A DNA stretch of 39,594 bases from assembly GCA_900543415.1 (NCBI GenBank), contig UQRE01000026.1, forward strand, positions 1 to 39,594, read 5' to 3'. Shown here one piece after another: positions 15,059 to 24,168 of this stretch. A program made the translations under genes and the position numbers. Position 1 is the stretch's first letter, and every line of letters begins with the position of its first letter. Below the pieces are notes generated by a model, which saw nothing but the letters and a program-made list of their open reading frames with translations, did no database searches and was not told the DNA's origin. The stretch comes from an uncultured Dorea sp. (lineage in GTDB: Bacteria > Bacillota > Clostridia > Lachnospirales > Lachnospiraceae).

Positions 15059-15795
15059 ACACTCACCTCATCTGCAAGTGGCTCTGCCATAACAACCCCT
15101 ATGTTATCTCTCCCACCATTACTATTTGCTTTCTCTATCAGCATAAGAACTGCTTCTACGATATCCCTTGCTCCCTTCACGATATCAAACATGTCCTCAT
15201 CCTCAACCATATTACTGAGTCCATCCGTACACATCAAAAGAACATCCCCTTTTTTCAGGCGATATTCGTAAATATCAGCTTCTACATCTTCTTTCACACC
15301 GATGGCACGCGTAATAATATTTTTATCCGGATGATTCTTAGCTTCCTCCGCCTTGATTCCTCCGAGTCTTACCATCTCTTCTACCAAAGAATGATCCTTA
15401 GACAACTGTCGGATCTTATCATTGATCAAATACAAACGACTGTCTCCCACATTTGCAAAATACAAAGTGTTGCCAATCACAGTTGCGACAACCAGTGTAG
15501 TTCCCATTCCTTCTAATTTCACATCGGAATGAGCCACTTTGATAAGCTCATGATTCGCAACTCCGATAATCGTATTCAGAATTTCTTCTGGCTTATTAAG
15601 CTTTGTATTTTCCAGTTCTTCATGCAACACTTTCACCGTATATTTGGAAGCAAAATCTCCTGCCTTATGGCCTCCCATCCCGTCAGCTACTACCAAAAGA
15701 TTCGGAAATGGTCCTACCGGTTTATCGGTCACATATACAAAGTCTTGATTGACTTCTCTTTTTCTTCCCACGTCTGTCATTGCATATATTTTCAT
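15052..15795 (-). CDS. prpC: PP2C-family Ser/Thr protein phosphatase
   Basis: This Stp/PrpC-type phosphatase removes phosphates placed by the neighbouring PASTA kinase. The 247-residue protein starts MKIYAMTDVGRKREVNQD and carries the metal-binding motifs VVADGMGGHKAGDFAS, NVGDSRLYLI, MCTDGLSNMV and GGRDNIGVV. Its ATG directly follows the rlmN stop codon with no spacer, so its ribosome site (AAGGAG) lies in the last codons of rlmN. It overlaps prkC by 7 nt. Confidence 0.96.
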   Translation of the reverse strand: MKIYAMTDVGRKREVNQDFVYVTDKPVGPFPNLLVVADGMGGHKAGDFASKYTVKVLHEELENTKLNKPEEILNTIIGVANHELIKVAHSDVKLEGMGTTLVVATVIGNTLYFANVGDSRLYLINDKIRQLSKDHSLVEEMVRLGGIKAEEAKNHPDKNIITRAIGVKEDVEADIYEYRLKKGDVLLMCTDGLSNMVEDEDMFDIVKGARDIVEAVLMLIEKANSNGGRDNIGVVMAEPLADEVSVW

Positions 15796-16842
15796 CTACT
15801 TCTCCTTTTTTGCAGCAGCATAACGTCGTCTGAGCTGACCGCAGGCTCCGTCAATATCAGAGCCTCTTTCCCTTCTTATAGTAACATTTATTCCGTTTTT
15901 TTCAAGTTTATTTTTGAATTCCTGCGCATTTTTGCTATCCGGCTTCTGGAAATCTCTCTCCCTGATCGGATTGACCGGTATTACGTTTAAATGACAGTTT
16001 CTGTGTTTCAAGATTGCCGTTAATTCACGGATATCCTCCGGCTGGTCATTGACCCCCTTCACAAGACTGTATTCAAAGGTCACTCTTCGCCCTGTCTTTT
16101 CAAAATAAATATCGCAGGCATTCAACACTTCGGAAAGTTCGTATTTATTTGCCACCGGCATTAATTTCTTTCGTTTCTCCTGATTCGAACCATGCAGAGA
16201 TAACGCTAACGTAATCTGCAAACCTTCTTCAGAGAGGCGAAGAATATTGGGAACAATTCCGCATGTTGAAGCGGTAATATTTCTCTGGCTGATATGAAGT
16301 CCATGTTCATCACTGATCATATGTATGAACTTCACAAAATTATCATAATTATCCAGAGGCTCTCCTGTCCCCATCACAACAATATTAGACACTCTCTCCC
16401 CGGTAATCTTCTGGATATGATAAATCTGTCTTAGCATCTCGGAAGCTGTGAGATTGCGTTCCAAACCGTCAATGGTAGATGCACAGAAACGGCACCCCAT
16501 GCGACATCCCACCTGTGAGGAAATGCAGACGGAATTCCCGTAGTTGTATTTCATCAATACACTTTCGATCATATTCCCATCTTCCAGTTCAAAGAGAAAT
16601 TTCTCTGTGGGATCTACCTGGGAAATCTGTCTTGCTGCCATTGTCACTTTTTTGATCTCATACTCATGATCCAGTTTTTCTCGTAACGCTTTTGACAAGT
16701 TGGTCATCTCATCAAAAGAATCCACAAGCTTCTCATGGAGCCAGCCATAGATCTGTTTCGCCCGAAACGCCTTCTCTCCTATATTTTTCATCTCTTCCAT
16801 CAATTCGTCATAGCCAAACGATGCAATATCTTTTTTATCCAT
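15796..16842 (-). CDS. rlmN: 23S rRNA/tRNA adenine C2-methyltransferase RlmN
   Basis: RlmN is a radical-SAM enzyme that methylates A2503 of 23S rRNA and A37 of some tRNAs. The 348-residue protein shows the cluster motif CRMGCRFCAST near residue 115, the GTGEPLDNYDN motif and the C-terminal GACGQLRRR containing the catalytic Cys. I chose the ATG at 16842 (MDKKDIASFGYDEL), preceded by GAGAGGGAG and overlapping the rsmB stop by 8 nt. An ATG 36 nt upstream lies inside rsmB and is less likely. Confidence 0.96.
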   Translation of the reverse strand: MDKKDIASFGYDELMEEMKNIGEKAFRAKQIYGWLHEKLVDSFDEMTNLSKALREKLDHEYEIKKVTMAARQISQVDPTEKFLFELEDGNMIESVLMKYNYGNSVCISSQVGCRMGCRFCASTIDGLERNLTASEMLRQIYHIQKITGERVSNIVVMGTGEPLDNYDNFVKFIHMISDEHGLHISQRNITASTCGIVPNILRLSEEGLQITLALSLHGSNQEKRKKLMPVANKYELSEVLNACDIYFEKTGRRVTFEYSLVKGVNDQPEDIRELTAILKHRNCHLNVIPVNPIRERDFQKPDSKNAQEFKNKLEKNGINVTIRRERGSDIDGACGQLRRRYAAAKKEK

Positions 16843-18121
16843 GATTCTCCCTCTCAAACAATGCGATATAGAATCCATCTCCTTCTTCTCTTGCCGGAAG
16901 GAACTGCTGCTCCTTTACCAGTCTAAACTCAGGATATGTTTCTTCAAACCAGTGGGCAGTTTCTTCATTTTCGCCGCGATGAATCGTACAAGTGCTGTAT
17001 ACAAGCTTTCCGCCCATTTTTACATATTCATGTACGACTGACAAAATCTTCCTTTGCAGGCAGACAAGGTCATCCTGCATCTCTTTTGTCATCTTATATT
17101 TCAGATCCACCTTTTTCCCAAGTACTCCAAGGCCGGAACAAGGAAGATCTGCGATAACGATATCTGCTTTCTCCTTTGCGGTCTCATCATAGACTGTTGC
17201 ATCATGACAGACTGCTTCTATATTATCAAGTCTGCTTCTCTGAATATTCTCGTTGATCAGACTTACTTTATATTCGGTAAGATCTCTCGCCTCTACATGC
17301 CCGCTTCCTGCAAGCTTTTCTGCCATATGAATGGCTTTCCCTCCCGGCGCCGCACAGACATCGATCACATAATCTCCTTCTTTCGGATCTGCCCATTCCG
17401 CCACCTGCATAGAGCTTACGTCCTGCACATAGAAATGTCCTTTTTGAAAACTTGTAAGTTTATTTAGATAATCATATCCACGAATACGAAGAGCATATGG
17501 AAGACCGGTTTCTTCCACTTCTACCTGTTCTTCCCGAAGTTCTTGGATCAACTCTTCTTTACTTATCGCATTCAAATTACAACGGATTGTTGTTGGATGC
17601 TCTTCAAGAAAAGCTTGTCCCATGCGTGCAACGGTCTCTTCATCATAGCTTTCCATCCACTGATCTATCATCCATTGTGGAAGGGAATACTTCACAGACA
17701 TACTTGGCAGTTCTACTTTCGAAAGATTCCGGCTGATAGTGCGAAGCACTCCATTGACAAAGCCTTTCAGATTAGAAAATCCTTTGCGGACAGAGAGCTT
17801 CACTGCCTCATTGCAGACGGCGCTGTCAGGCACACTGTCCATATATTTCAACTGATACACACTGCTTCTTAAGATAGTGCGTATAACCGGTTTCATTTTA
17901 TTTACTTTAACTTTGGAAAATTGATTGATGATATAATCGATCTCTATCATGCGTTCAAGCGTGCCATTTACCACTCTCGTGATAAATGCACGCTCTTTCT
18001 TATCCAGATACTGATATTGATCCAGAACATTTTTCAAGGCAATATGACTATATTCTCCCTCTTTCGTAATAAGAAGCAGTGTCTCAAGCACCAGCTCCCG
18101 ATCATTTACCGGTGATCCCAT
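16835..18121 (-). CDS. rsmB: 16S rRNA (cytosine-967) methyltransferase RsmB
   Basis: RsmB places m5C967 in 16S rRNA using SAM. The 428-residue protein has an N-terminal NusB-like domain (about 1-140) and a C-terminal methyltransferase domain with VIDVCAAPGGKAIHMAE (SAM binding), the DLPCSGLGVLGKK motif and the catalytic Cys in VYSTCTI. The length is standard. It lies 19 nt after the YugP-like protease gene in the fmt-def-rsmB-rlmN arrangement common in Firmicutes. Confidence 0.96.
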   Translation of the reverse strand: MGSPVNDRELVLETLLLITKEGEYSHIALKNVLDQYQYLDKKERAFITRVVNGTLERMIEIDYIINQFSKVKVNKMKPVIRTILRSSVYQLKYMDSVPDSAVCNEAVKLSVRKGFSNLKGFVNGVLRTISRNLSKVELPSMSVKYSLPQWMIDQWMESYDEETVARMGQAFLEEHPTTIRCNLNAISKEELIQELREEQVEVEETGLPYALRIRGYDYLNKLTSFQKGHFYVQDVSSMQVAEWADPKEGDYVIDVCAAPGGKAIHMAEKLAGSGHVEARDLTEYKVSLINENIQRSRLDNIEAVCHDATVYDETAKEKADIVIADLPCSGLGVLGKKVDLKYKMTKEMQDDLVCLQRKILSVVHEYVKMGGKLVYSTCTIHRGENEETAHWFEETYPEFRLVKEQQFLPAREEGDGFYIALFERENHG

Positions 18122-18140
18122 TCCTTTTCTCCTCTATCCT

Positions 18141-18845
18141 CTAATCGTCTCGTCCTGCTCCGGTCAGCAAAAAGATACGCAAAAGCTGTAAGATTGCCGC
18201 TGCTGCTCCTGCCACATACGTAAGCGCTGCTGCTGTAAGCACTTTTCTTGTCTGTCTCACCTCATCCGGATAAAGCATTCCTGTATCGCCCAGAATCCGA
18301 AGCGCACGCCCAGACGCATTAAATTCCACCGGAAGTGTCACAACTTGAAACAGAACAGACATAGAAAATGCAAGAACTCCCAGATTTAAAAACATTGCAG
18401 AACTATTGCTGTTAAATAAAAGTCCAAACAAGATCAAAGGCCACGCAATCGCGCTTCCGAAATTTGCAACCGGAACAAGTGCACCGCGGAGCTTAAGCGG
18501 TACATAACCTCTCGCGTGCTGGATTGCATGACCACATTCATGCGCCGCCACTCCGATTGCCGCCACCGAAGACTGATTGTATGTTGCACCGGACAACCGG
18601 AGCACTTTATTTCTCGGATCATAGTGATCCGTCAAATTTCCAGACACATATTCCACACGCACATCATAGATGCCTGCACCACGGAGCAAACGCTCTGCTG
18701 CCTCTCTTCCGGTCATCCCCGAATGGCTCATCACTCTGGAATACCGATTGAACGTAGATCGCATTTTTACCGAAGCTGCCATGCAGATCAACACGCCGAT
18801 CACTACTAAAATGTAAGTACGGTCAAAATACATTGGATATATCAT
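18141..18845 (-). CDS. YugP-like membrane zinc metallopeptidase
   Basis: This 234-residue integral membrane protein belongs to the neutral zinc metallopeptidase (YugP) family. The active-site motif HECGHAIQH lies near residue 112, flanked by an N-terminal helix (YILVVIGVLICMAASV) and two or three C-terminal helices ending AALTYVAGAAAAILQLLRIF. I chose the ATG at 18845 (MIYPMYFDRTY) because AGGAGG lies 7 nt upstream; an in-frame ATG at 18914 lacks such a site. The gene sits between fmt and rsmB, as often seen in Clostridia. The substrate is unknown. Confidence 0.9.
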   Translation of the reverse strand: MIYPMYFDRTYILVVIGVLICMAASVKMRSTFNRYSRVMSHSGMTGREAAERLLRGAGIYDVRVEYVSGNLTDHYDPRNKVLRLSGATYNQSSVAAIGVAAHECGHAIQHARGYVPLKLRGALVPVANFGSAIAWPLILFGLLFNSNSSAMFLNLGVLAFSMSVLFQVVTLPVEFNASGRALRILGDTGMLYPDEVRQTRKVLTAAALTYVAGAAAAILQLLRIFLLTGAGRDD

Positions 18846-18920
18846 TGTAATTCCTCCTATCCCAAAACATATCGTTATTATATATGAAACTTGGAGAAAA
18901 TACCTGTTTTTCACACATTT

Positions 18921-19856
18921 TTAAGAATTTTTAAGAACTGTTCCGATTTTTACGTCATATCCGCGCAAAAATGCATCCGCTTCCATTCTCTTTTTACCCG
19001 GAATCTGAAGAGCTTTCACTTTCAGAAGTCCTTTTCCTGTCTGTACAAAGAAGCCGTCTTTTTCCACCTTTACTACGGTTCCAGCCGTCTCCTGCGTGTC
19101 TTCCTCCCAGACTTCTGCTTCCCAGATCTTCATTACTTTTCCATTCCAGTCCGTGTAAGCGCTAGGCCACGGATTCAATCCGCGAATCAACCGCTCAACT
19201 CCCTCTGCCGGCTGATCCCAGTCAATATTTCCAAGATTTTTATCCAGCATTCTTGCATAGGCTGTAGGGCTGTCACCCTGTTTCTGCGGAACAATTGCAT
19301 GTTCCTCAAGCCCCTTTAATGTCTCTACACAAAGCTTTGCTCCGGCTTCTGCAAGTTTGTCATGAAGACTTCCTCCAGTCTCTTTATCATCCAGTACGAT
19401 TTCTGTCTTAAGAAGCATATCACCGGTATCTAAGCCTTCATCCATCTGCATGGTTGTCACGCCGGATACTTTCTCTCCGTCGATCACTGCCCATTGGATC
19501 GGAGCGGCTCCCCGATATTTTGGAAGAAGGGAAGCATGAACATTGACGCACCCGTAAGGCGTCATTTCCAGAATTTCCTTTGGAAGAATCTGTCCAAAAG
19601 CGATAACCACCATGATATCCGCATTGTATTTGCGAAGCTCCTCTATGCAAGAAGCTTCTCTTACCTTTTTCGGTTGAAATACCGGAATCCCGTGCGCCAT
19701 TGCCGCTTCTTTCACTGGTGTAAACTGCATCTTCCCGCCGCGTCCCTTCGGCTTATCCGGCTGTGTAACAGCAAGTACAACATCATGCCCCGCTTCAACA
19801 AGCGCTTCCAGTGTGCCCACAGAAAAGTCCGGCGTGCCAAAAAATATTACTTTCAT
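18921..19856 (-). CDS. fmt: Methionyl-tRNA formyltransferase
   Basis: Fmt adds a formyl group from 10-formyl-THF to initiator Met-tRNA. The 311-residue protein starts MKVIFFGTPDFSVGTLEAL and has the formyl-THF-binding/catalytic motif HASLLPKYRGAAPIQWAVI near residue 108. A C-terminal OB-like domain (from about 210) binds tRNA. Its ATG directly follows the def stop codon, so formylation and deformylation enzymes are made from one message with no spacer. Confidence 0.97.
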   Translation of the reverse strand: MKVIFFGTPDFSVGTLEALVEAGHDVVLAVTQPDKPKGRGGKMQFTPVKEAAMAHGIPVFQPKKVREASCIEELRKYNADIMVVIAFGQILPKEILEMTPYGCVNVHASLLPKYRGAAPIQWAVIDGEKVSGVTTMQMDEGLDTGDMLLKTEIVLDDKETGGSLHDKLAEAGAKLCVETLKGLEEHAIVPQKQGDSPTAYARMLDKNLGNIDWDQPAEGVERLIRGLNPWPSAYTDWNGKVMKIWEAEVWEEDTQETAGTVVKVEKDGFFVQTGKGLLKVKALQIPGKKRMEADAFLRGYDVKIGTVLKNS

Positions 19857-20333
19857 TTACTCTTCCTCCCCGTAAGGCTCCACATCATGAATTCCGCCTT
19901 CTGCAAGTTCCACATACATTTTTCCATCTAAATGGTCAAGTTCGTGGCAGAATGCCCTTGCCAGCAATTCTTCCCCCTCCAGCTCAATCTCTTCCATTTC
20001 TTCATTTAAAGCTCTTACCTTCACATAATTCGGACGGGTTACAAGACCGGATTTACCCGGAACACTTAAACATCCCTCTTCCCCGCACTGCTCGCCGGCA
20101 GTCTCTACAATTACCGGATTGATCAGAATAATCGGACCTTCTCCCACATCAATCACTACGATTCTCTTTAAAATACCGACCTGCGGAGCCGCAAGACCGA
20201 CTCCCATCGCCTCATACATTGTATCTAACATATCATTGATCAGTATTTTTGTGCGAAGCGTCATTTTCGTCACTTCTTTACATGGTTTTGTCAACACCTC
20301 GTCGCCTAATTCACGGATTTTTCTAATTGCCAT
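19857..20333 (-). CDS. def: Peptide deformylase
   Basis: Def removes the N-terminal formyl group from new proteins. The 158-residue metalloenzyme carries the three family motifs GVGLAAPQVG near residue 42, EEGCLSVP near 88 and HELDHLDG near 130, which supply the metal ligands Cys and two His. The last motif ends in Gly rather than the more common Gly-Xxx pair, with no sign of damage. It lies 24 nt after priA and abuts fmt. Confidence 0.97.
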   Translation of the reverse strand: MAIRKIRELGDEVLTKPCKEVTKMTLRTKILINDMLDTMYEAMGVGLAAPQVGILKRIVVIDVGEGPIILINPVIVETAGEQCGEEGCLSVPGKSGLVTRPNYVKVRALNEEMEEIELEGEELLARAFCHELDHLDGKMYVELAEGGIHDVEPYGEEE

Positions 20334-20357
20334 AATTCTTCTCCTTTTCTTTGATAT

Positions 20358-22583
20358 TTATATATTTAATGGGTTAAAATCAAATTGAATCCTCAAATGA
20401 TCGAACCCTCTGTTCATGTCTATATACTGCTCCAGCAGGTCTTTCGCACGAACTAACCATTCATAGTCTTCACTTTTCACATATATGATCTGCCGATACT
20501 GGTCATTTACTTTGGACACATAGGGCGCCGCCGGACCGATCACTGTAAGCTTCCCTTCCCGATTGATCCGTTCCGTAAATTCTTTAAGATATCCTGCTGC
20601 CACCTTAAGATGTTCTTCCTCTTCTCCGGTCATCCAGATTGCCAAAAGATCTTCTGCCGGTGGATATCCCATCAACATCCGGTAATTCATCTCCTCTTCG
20701 TAGAAGCTTTCGTAATCTTGTCTCGCCGCAGTTTGAATACTATAATGCTCTGGACTATATGTCTGAATGATTACTTCTCCTTTTTCCCGTCCTCTTCCCG
20801 CTCGTCCGCAGGCTTGTGACAGTAATTGAAAGGTACGTTCTGCCGACTGGTAATGGTTCGAATATAACGACATGTCTGCCGCCAGTATTCCCACCAAGGT
20901 CACCTGCGGGAAATCATGTCCTTTCACGATCATCTGCGTACCGATAAGGATATCTGCCTCCTCGGATGCAAATGCTGACAGTATTTTCTCATGGCTGTCC
21001 TTTTTCTTAGTCGTGTCCATGTCCATGCGAAGTACCCTTGCCGTCGGAAACATCTTCTTCACCAGCTCCTCGATCTGCTGCGTACCTGCGCGGAATCCTC
21101 CGATATAATGAGAACCGCACTCTGGGCAGGAAGGCATGGAAGGTCTTTCATATCCGCAATAGTGGCAGACAAGCTTCCCATTTTTGTGGGCAGACAATGC
21201 CACATCACAATGAGGACATTTTACAACATATCCACATTCTCTACAAGAAACAAATCCCGCATATCCCCGTCGATTCAAAAATAACATAATCTGCTGTCTC
21301 TTTTGCAGCCGGTCTTCTATCATTTCTTTCAGTCTGTCACTGATGATCGAACGGTTTCCATGCTTTAATTCTTCCCTCATATCTACTGTATATACTTCCG
21401 GAAGGCTCTGAGCAGTTGCCCTGTTTTTTAATTCCAGCAGTGTATATTCTCCCAGCCTGCACCGATAAAATGCTTCCAGTGAAGGAGTCGCCGATCCAAG
21501 GACTACACTGGCTCCTTCTAGCTTTGCGCGCCGAATCGCAGTCTCTCTTGCATGATACCTCGGCACCTGTTCACTTTTATACGTGGTCTCATGTTCCTCA
21601 TCAATCACGATAAGTCCCAGATTCTCAAAAGGTGTAAATAACGCAGATCTTGGGCCGATCATAACGTCCACCTCTCCCCGTTTCACCCGTTCCATCTGAT
21701 CGGAACGTTCTCCTTGTGAAAGTCTTGAATTTAGGATGGATACACGGTTGCCAAACCGATTGTAAAACCGAAGCACTGTCTGATACGTAAGGGCAATCTC
21801 CGGGATCAATACGATTGCTTGCTTCCCATTCTCAACAACATGCTGGATCATTTTCATATACACTTCTGTTTTTCCACTTCCGGTCACTCCATAGACAAGA
21901 TAAGTCTTTCTATAACCTTTCTCATAATCTTGTACGAAAGCAGAAACTGCCTGTTCCTGTTCCTTAGTAAGGATCGTTTCTTTTTCTTCTGTCCTTCGGT
22001 AACATACCGGATTTCGAAGCGCATCCTGCGATTCGATCACGAGAATTCCCTGCTCCTCCATCGCACGAAGAACAGACAACGTCACATGAAGCTTTTTCGT
22101 CAACAACTCATAATCTTGACACGGTTGATCAAGAAGTCCTGCCAGCGCTCTTGCCCTTGCTTTCTGGTTCTTATGAAGGAAAGTATCTAATCTTTTTCTT
22201 CCCTCTTCTTCAGAAAGTAATAACCGGACAGTTCGCTTCTTCTTGATCTTCTCCTGCTTCTTGATCGGAAGTACCGTTCGAAGCGCTTGGATCATCGTTC
22301 CTCCGTAGACCTCTTTCATCCACGCAGCAAGCGCCACAAGTTTCGACTCAATTGCCCTTTTATCTTCTGCCCGACGCAGAATAAACTTGATCTTATCTGC
22401 ATCATAATCCGCAGTTTCCGAAAAGCCGATGACATAACCGCCTGTCTCTTTATTTCCTCTTCCAAAGGGCACGATGACTTCTGTTCCAACCTCAAGTATC
22501 CCCTCAAGTTCTGAGGGGATACGGTACTGAAATACTTTATCCAGTTTTTCATGGGTAATGTCGATAATAATATCCGCGTACAT
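20358..22583 (-). CDS. priA: Primosomal protein N' (replication restart helicase PriA)
   Basis: PriA recognises stalled forks and loads the replisome; it is a 3'-5' DEAH helicase. The 741-residue protein has the N-terminal DNA-binding domain (MYADIIIDITHEKLDKVFQY), Walker A GVTGSGKTEVY near residue 234, DEEH in LIVIDEEHETTYKSEQ and four zinc-binding CxxC pairs (CREC, CPHC, CHYC, CPEC) near 455-495. A C-terminal domain completes it. The start lies 1 nt after the murE stop, an unusual but clear link of the two genes. Confidence 0.97.
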   Translation of the reverse strand: MYADIIIDITHEKLDKVFQYRIPSELEGILEVGTEVIVPFGRGNKETGGYVIGFSETADYDADKIKFILRRAEDKRAIESKLVALAAWMKEVYGGTMIQALRTVLPIKKQEKIKKKRTVRLLLSEEEGRKRLDTFLHKNQKARARALAGLLDQPCQDYELLTKKLHVTLSVLRAMEEQGILVIESQDALRNPVCYRRTEEKETILTKEQEQAVSAFVQDYEKGYRKTYLVYGVTGSGKTEVYMKMIQHVVENGKQAIVLIPEIALTYQTVLRFYNRFGNRVSILNSRLSQGERSDQMERVKRGEVDVMIGPRSALFTPFENLGLIVIDEEHETTYKSEQVPRYHARETAIRRAKLEGASVVLGSATPSLEAFYRCRLGEYTLLELKNRATAQSLPEVYTVDMREELKHGNRSIISDRLKEMIEDRLQKRQQIMLFLNRRGYAGFVSCRECGYVVKCPHCDVALSAHKNGKLVCHYCGYERPSMPSCPECGSHYIGGFRAGTQQIEELVKKMFPTARVLRMDMDTTKKKDSHEKILSAFASEEADILIGTQMIVKGHDFPQVTLVGILAADMSLYSNHYQSAERTFQLLSQACGRAGRGREKGEVIIQTYSPEHYSIQTAARQDYESFYEEEMNYRMLMGYPPAEDLLAIWMTGEEEEHLKVAAGYLKEFTERINREGKLTVIGPAAPYVSKVNDQYRQIIYVKSEDYEWLVRAKDLLEQYIDMNRGFDHLRIQFDFNPLNI

Positions 22584-22584
22584 T

Positions 22585-24048
22585 TTACTCCTTTAATTCG
22601 TCCAATACTTCCTGAATGAGCACACGGTCATCCATGTCATATTTCACACCCTTGATCTCCTGATAAGTCTCATGACCTTTTCCGGCAAGAATGATCACAT
22701 CGCCTTTCTGTCCATGCTCAATGGCATAGCGAATAGCTTCTTTCCGGTCGCAGATGTCAATGTATTTTCCATCCGTCTTCTTGATACCGGTAATAATATC
22801 CTCGATAATCTCCTGCGGTTCTTCAAACCTCGGATTATCGGAAGTGATGATGGTATAGTCAGAAAGCTTTCCTGACACTTCTCCCATCTCGTATCGTCTT
22901 GTCTTGGAACGATTTCCGCCACAGCCAAACACAGTAACAATGCGCCCTGGATTGTAATCTCTGAGCGTATGAAGAAGGCTCTCAAGGCTCATGGCATTGT
23001 GGGCATAATCAATCATCAAAGCAAAGTCATCCGATACTTTGATCATCTCAATACGCCCTTTTACTTTCGCTACTTTCAGCGCCTTCTTGATCGTCTCCAC
23101 CGGAACGTCAAAATGTCTGCATACCGCAATTGCTGTCAGAGAATTATACACACTGAACTCACCTGGAATGTCAATCTCTACATCAAAATTCATAAGACCT
23201 TCTACCCTGTATTTCATACCCAGATACCCCGGTCTTGACACATGCTCTACATCTGCCGCACGAAGATCTGCTTTCTCAGAGAATCCAAAGGTCTCTACCT
23301 TACAAGTTGCAAAACGGAACACATCCTCAAACCACTTGTCGTCTACATTGGCAATTCCAAGCTTACACTGGGTAAATAAAATGCCTTTGCAGCGCTTATA
23401 ATCCTCAAAATCCTTATGCTCATTTGGCCCGATATGATCTTCTCCAAGATTGGTGAAAATACCGATCTCAAATTCAATTCCTGCAGTTCTGTGAAGCATC
23501 AACCCCTGTGAAGATACTTCCATTACAACGCTGTCGCATCCTGCCTCTACCATTTCCGCAAAATATTTATGGATTGTGTAAGATTCCGGTGTTGTATTGC
23601 TTGCCGGAATCGTCTTATCTCCAATGATCGTCTCAATGGTTCCAATGAGTCCCACTTTATGACCGACGCCTTCCAAAATGGATTTTACCATGTAAGTTGT
23701 TGTCGTCTTACCTTTTGTTCCGGTAATTCCGATCACATTGAGCTTCTTGGCCGGATAACCAAAATACGCCGCAGACATAAGAGCCAGCGCATATCTGGTG
23801 TCATCTACATGGATCACCGTCAGCCCTTCCGGTGCATTTACCGGACGTTCTACAATAACTGCCGCAGCTCCTTTTGCCGCCACATCTTCTATATATTCAT
23901 GTCCATCTGCCACTGCTCCGGCAATACAGACAAACACACTTCCTTCTTTTACCTTTCTGGAATCATTGATAAGCTCCGTCACTTCAAGGTCATCACTTCC
24001 CTGACAGACTTCGTATTCCAGACGCTCTAATAAACTGGTCAGTTTCAT
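22585..24048 (-). CDS. murE: UDP-MurNAc-tripeptide synthetase, diaminopimelate-adding type
   Basis: MurE adds the third amino acid to the peptidoglycan precursor UDP-MurNAc-L-Ala-D-Glu in the cytoplasm. The 487-residue Mur ligase has the ATP-binding motif GITGTKGKTTTTYM near residue 107, the central-domain signature TNLGEDH, and the substrate-specificity motif DNPR in TSDNPRFEEPQEI, which in characterised enzymes marks meso-diaminopimelate rather than lysine as substrate. Length is standard. It is the first gene of the long minus-strand operon, about 34 nt downstream of a good sigma-A promoter. Confidence 0.95.
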   Translation of the reverse strand: MKLTSLLERLEYEVCQGSDDLEVTELINDSRKVKEGSVFVCIAGAVADGHEYIEDVAAKGAAAVIVERPVNAPEGLTVIHVDDTRYALALMSAAYFGYPAKKLNVIGITGTKGKTTTTYMVKSILEGVGHKVGLIGTIETIIGDKTIPASNTTPESYTIHKYFAEMVEAGCDSVVMEVSSQGLMLHRTAGIEFEIGIFTNLGEDHIGPNEHKDFEDYKRCKGILFTQCKLGIANVDDKWFEDVFRFATCKVETFGFSEKADLRAADVEHVSRPGYLGMKYRVEGLMNFDVEIDIPGEFSVYNSLTAIAVCRHFDVPVETIKKALKVAKVKGRIEMIKVSDDFALMIDYAHNAMSLESLLHTLRDYNPGRIVTVFGCGGNRSKTRRYEMGEVSGKLSDYTIITSDNPRFEEPQEIIEDIITGIKKTDGKYIDICDRKEAIRYAIEHGQKGDVIILAGKGHETYQEIKGVKYDMDDRVLIQEVLDELKE

Positions 24049-24081
24049 CTTCTTATACCTCCATATAAGTACTCTTTTTTT

Positions 24082-24109
24082 AGTATAACATTTTTTCCGT
24101 ATACATCAA
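24082..24109 (-). promoter_or_regulatory. Sigma-A promoter of the murE-to-thiN operon
   Basis: On the minus strand TTGATG (24109-24104) and TATACT (24087-24082) are separated by 16 nt and lie just upstream of murE. It is divergent from the pepT promoter. Confidence 0.7.
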
Positions 24110-24120
24110 AGGATAATTTG

Positions 24121-24129
24121 TGTTATACT
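24121..24129 (+). promoter_or_regulatory. Extended -10 promoter of pepT
   Basis: TGTTATACT gives a TG extension and a TATACT -10 box about 40 nt before the pepT GTG start. No convincing -35 is present, as is common for extended -10 promoters. A second TATACA box follows a few bases later. Confidence 0.5.
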
Positions 24130-24168
24130 GCTATACAGAATTTATATTTAGAAAAGGGGAATGTAATC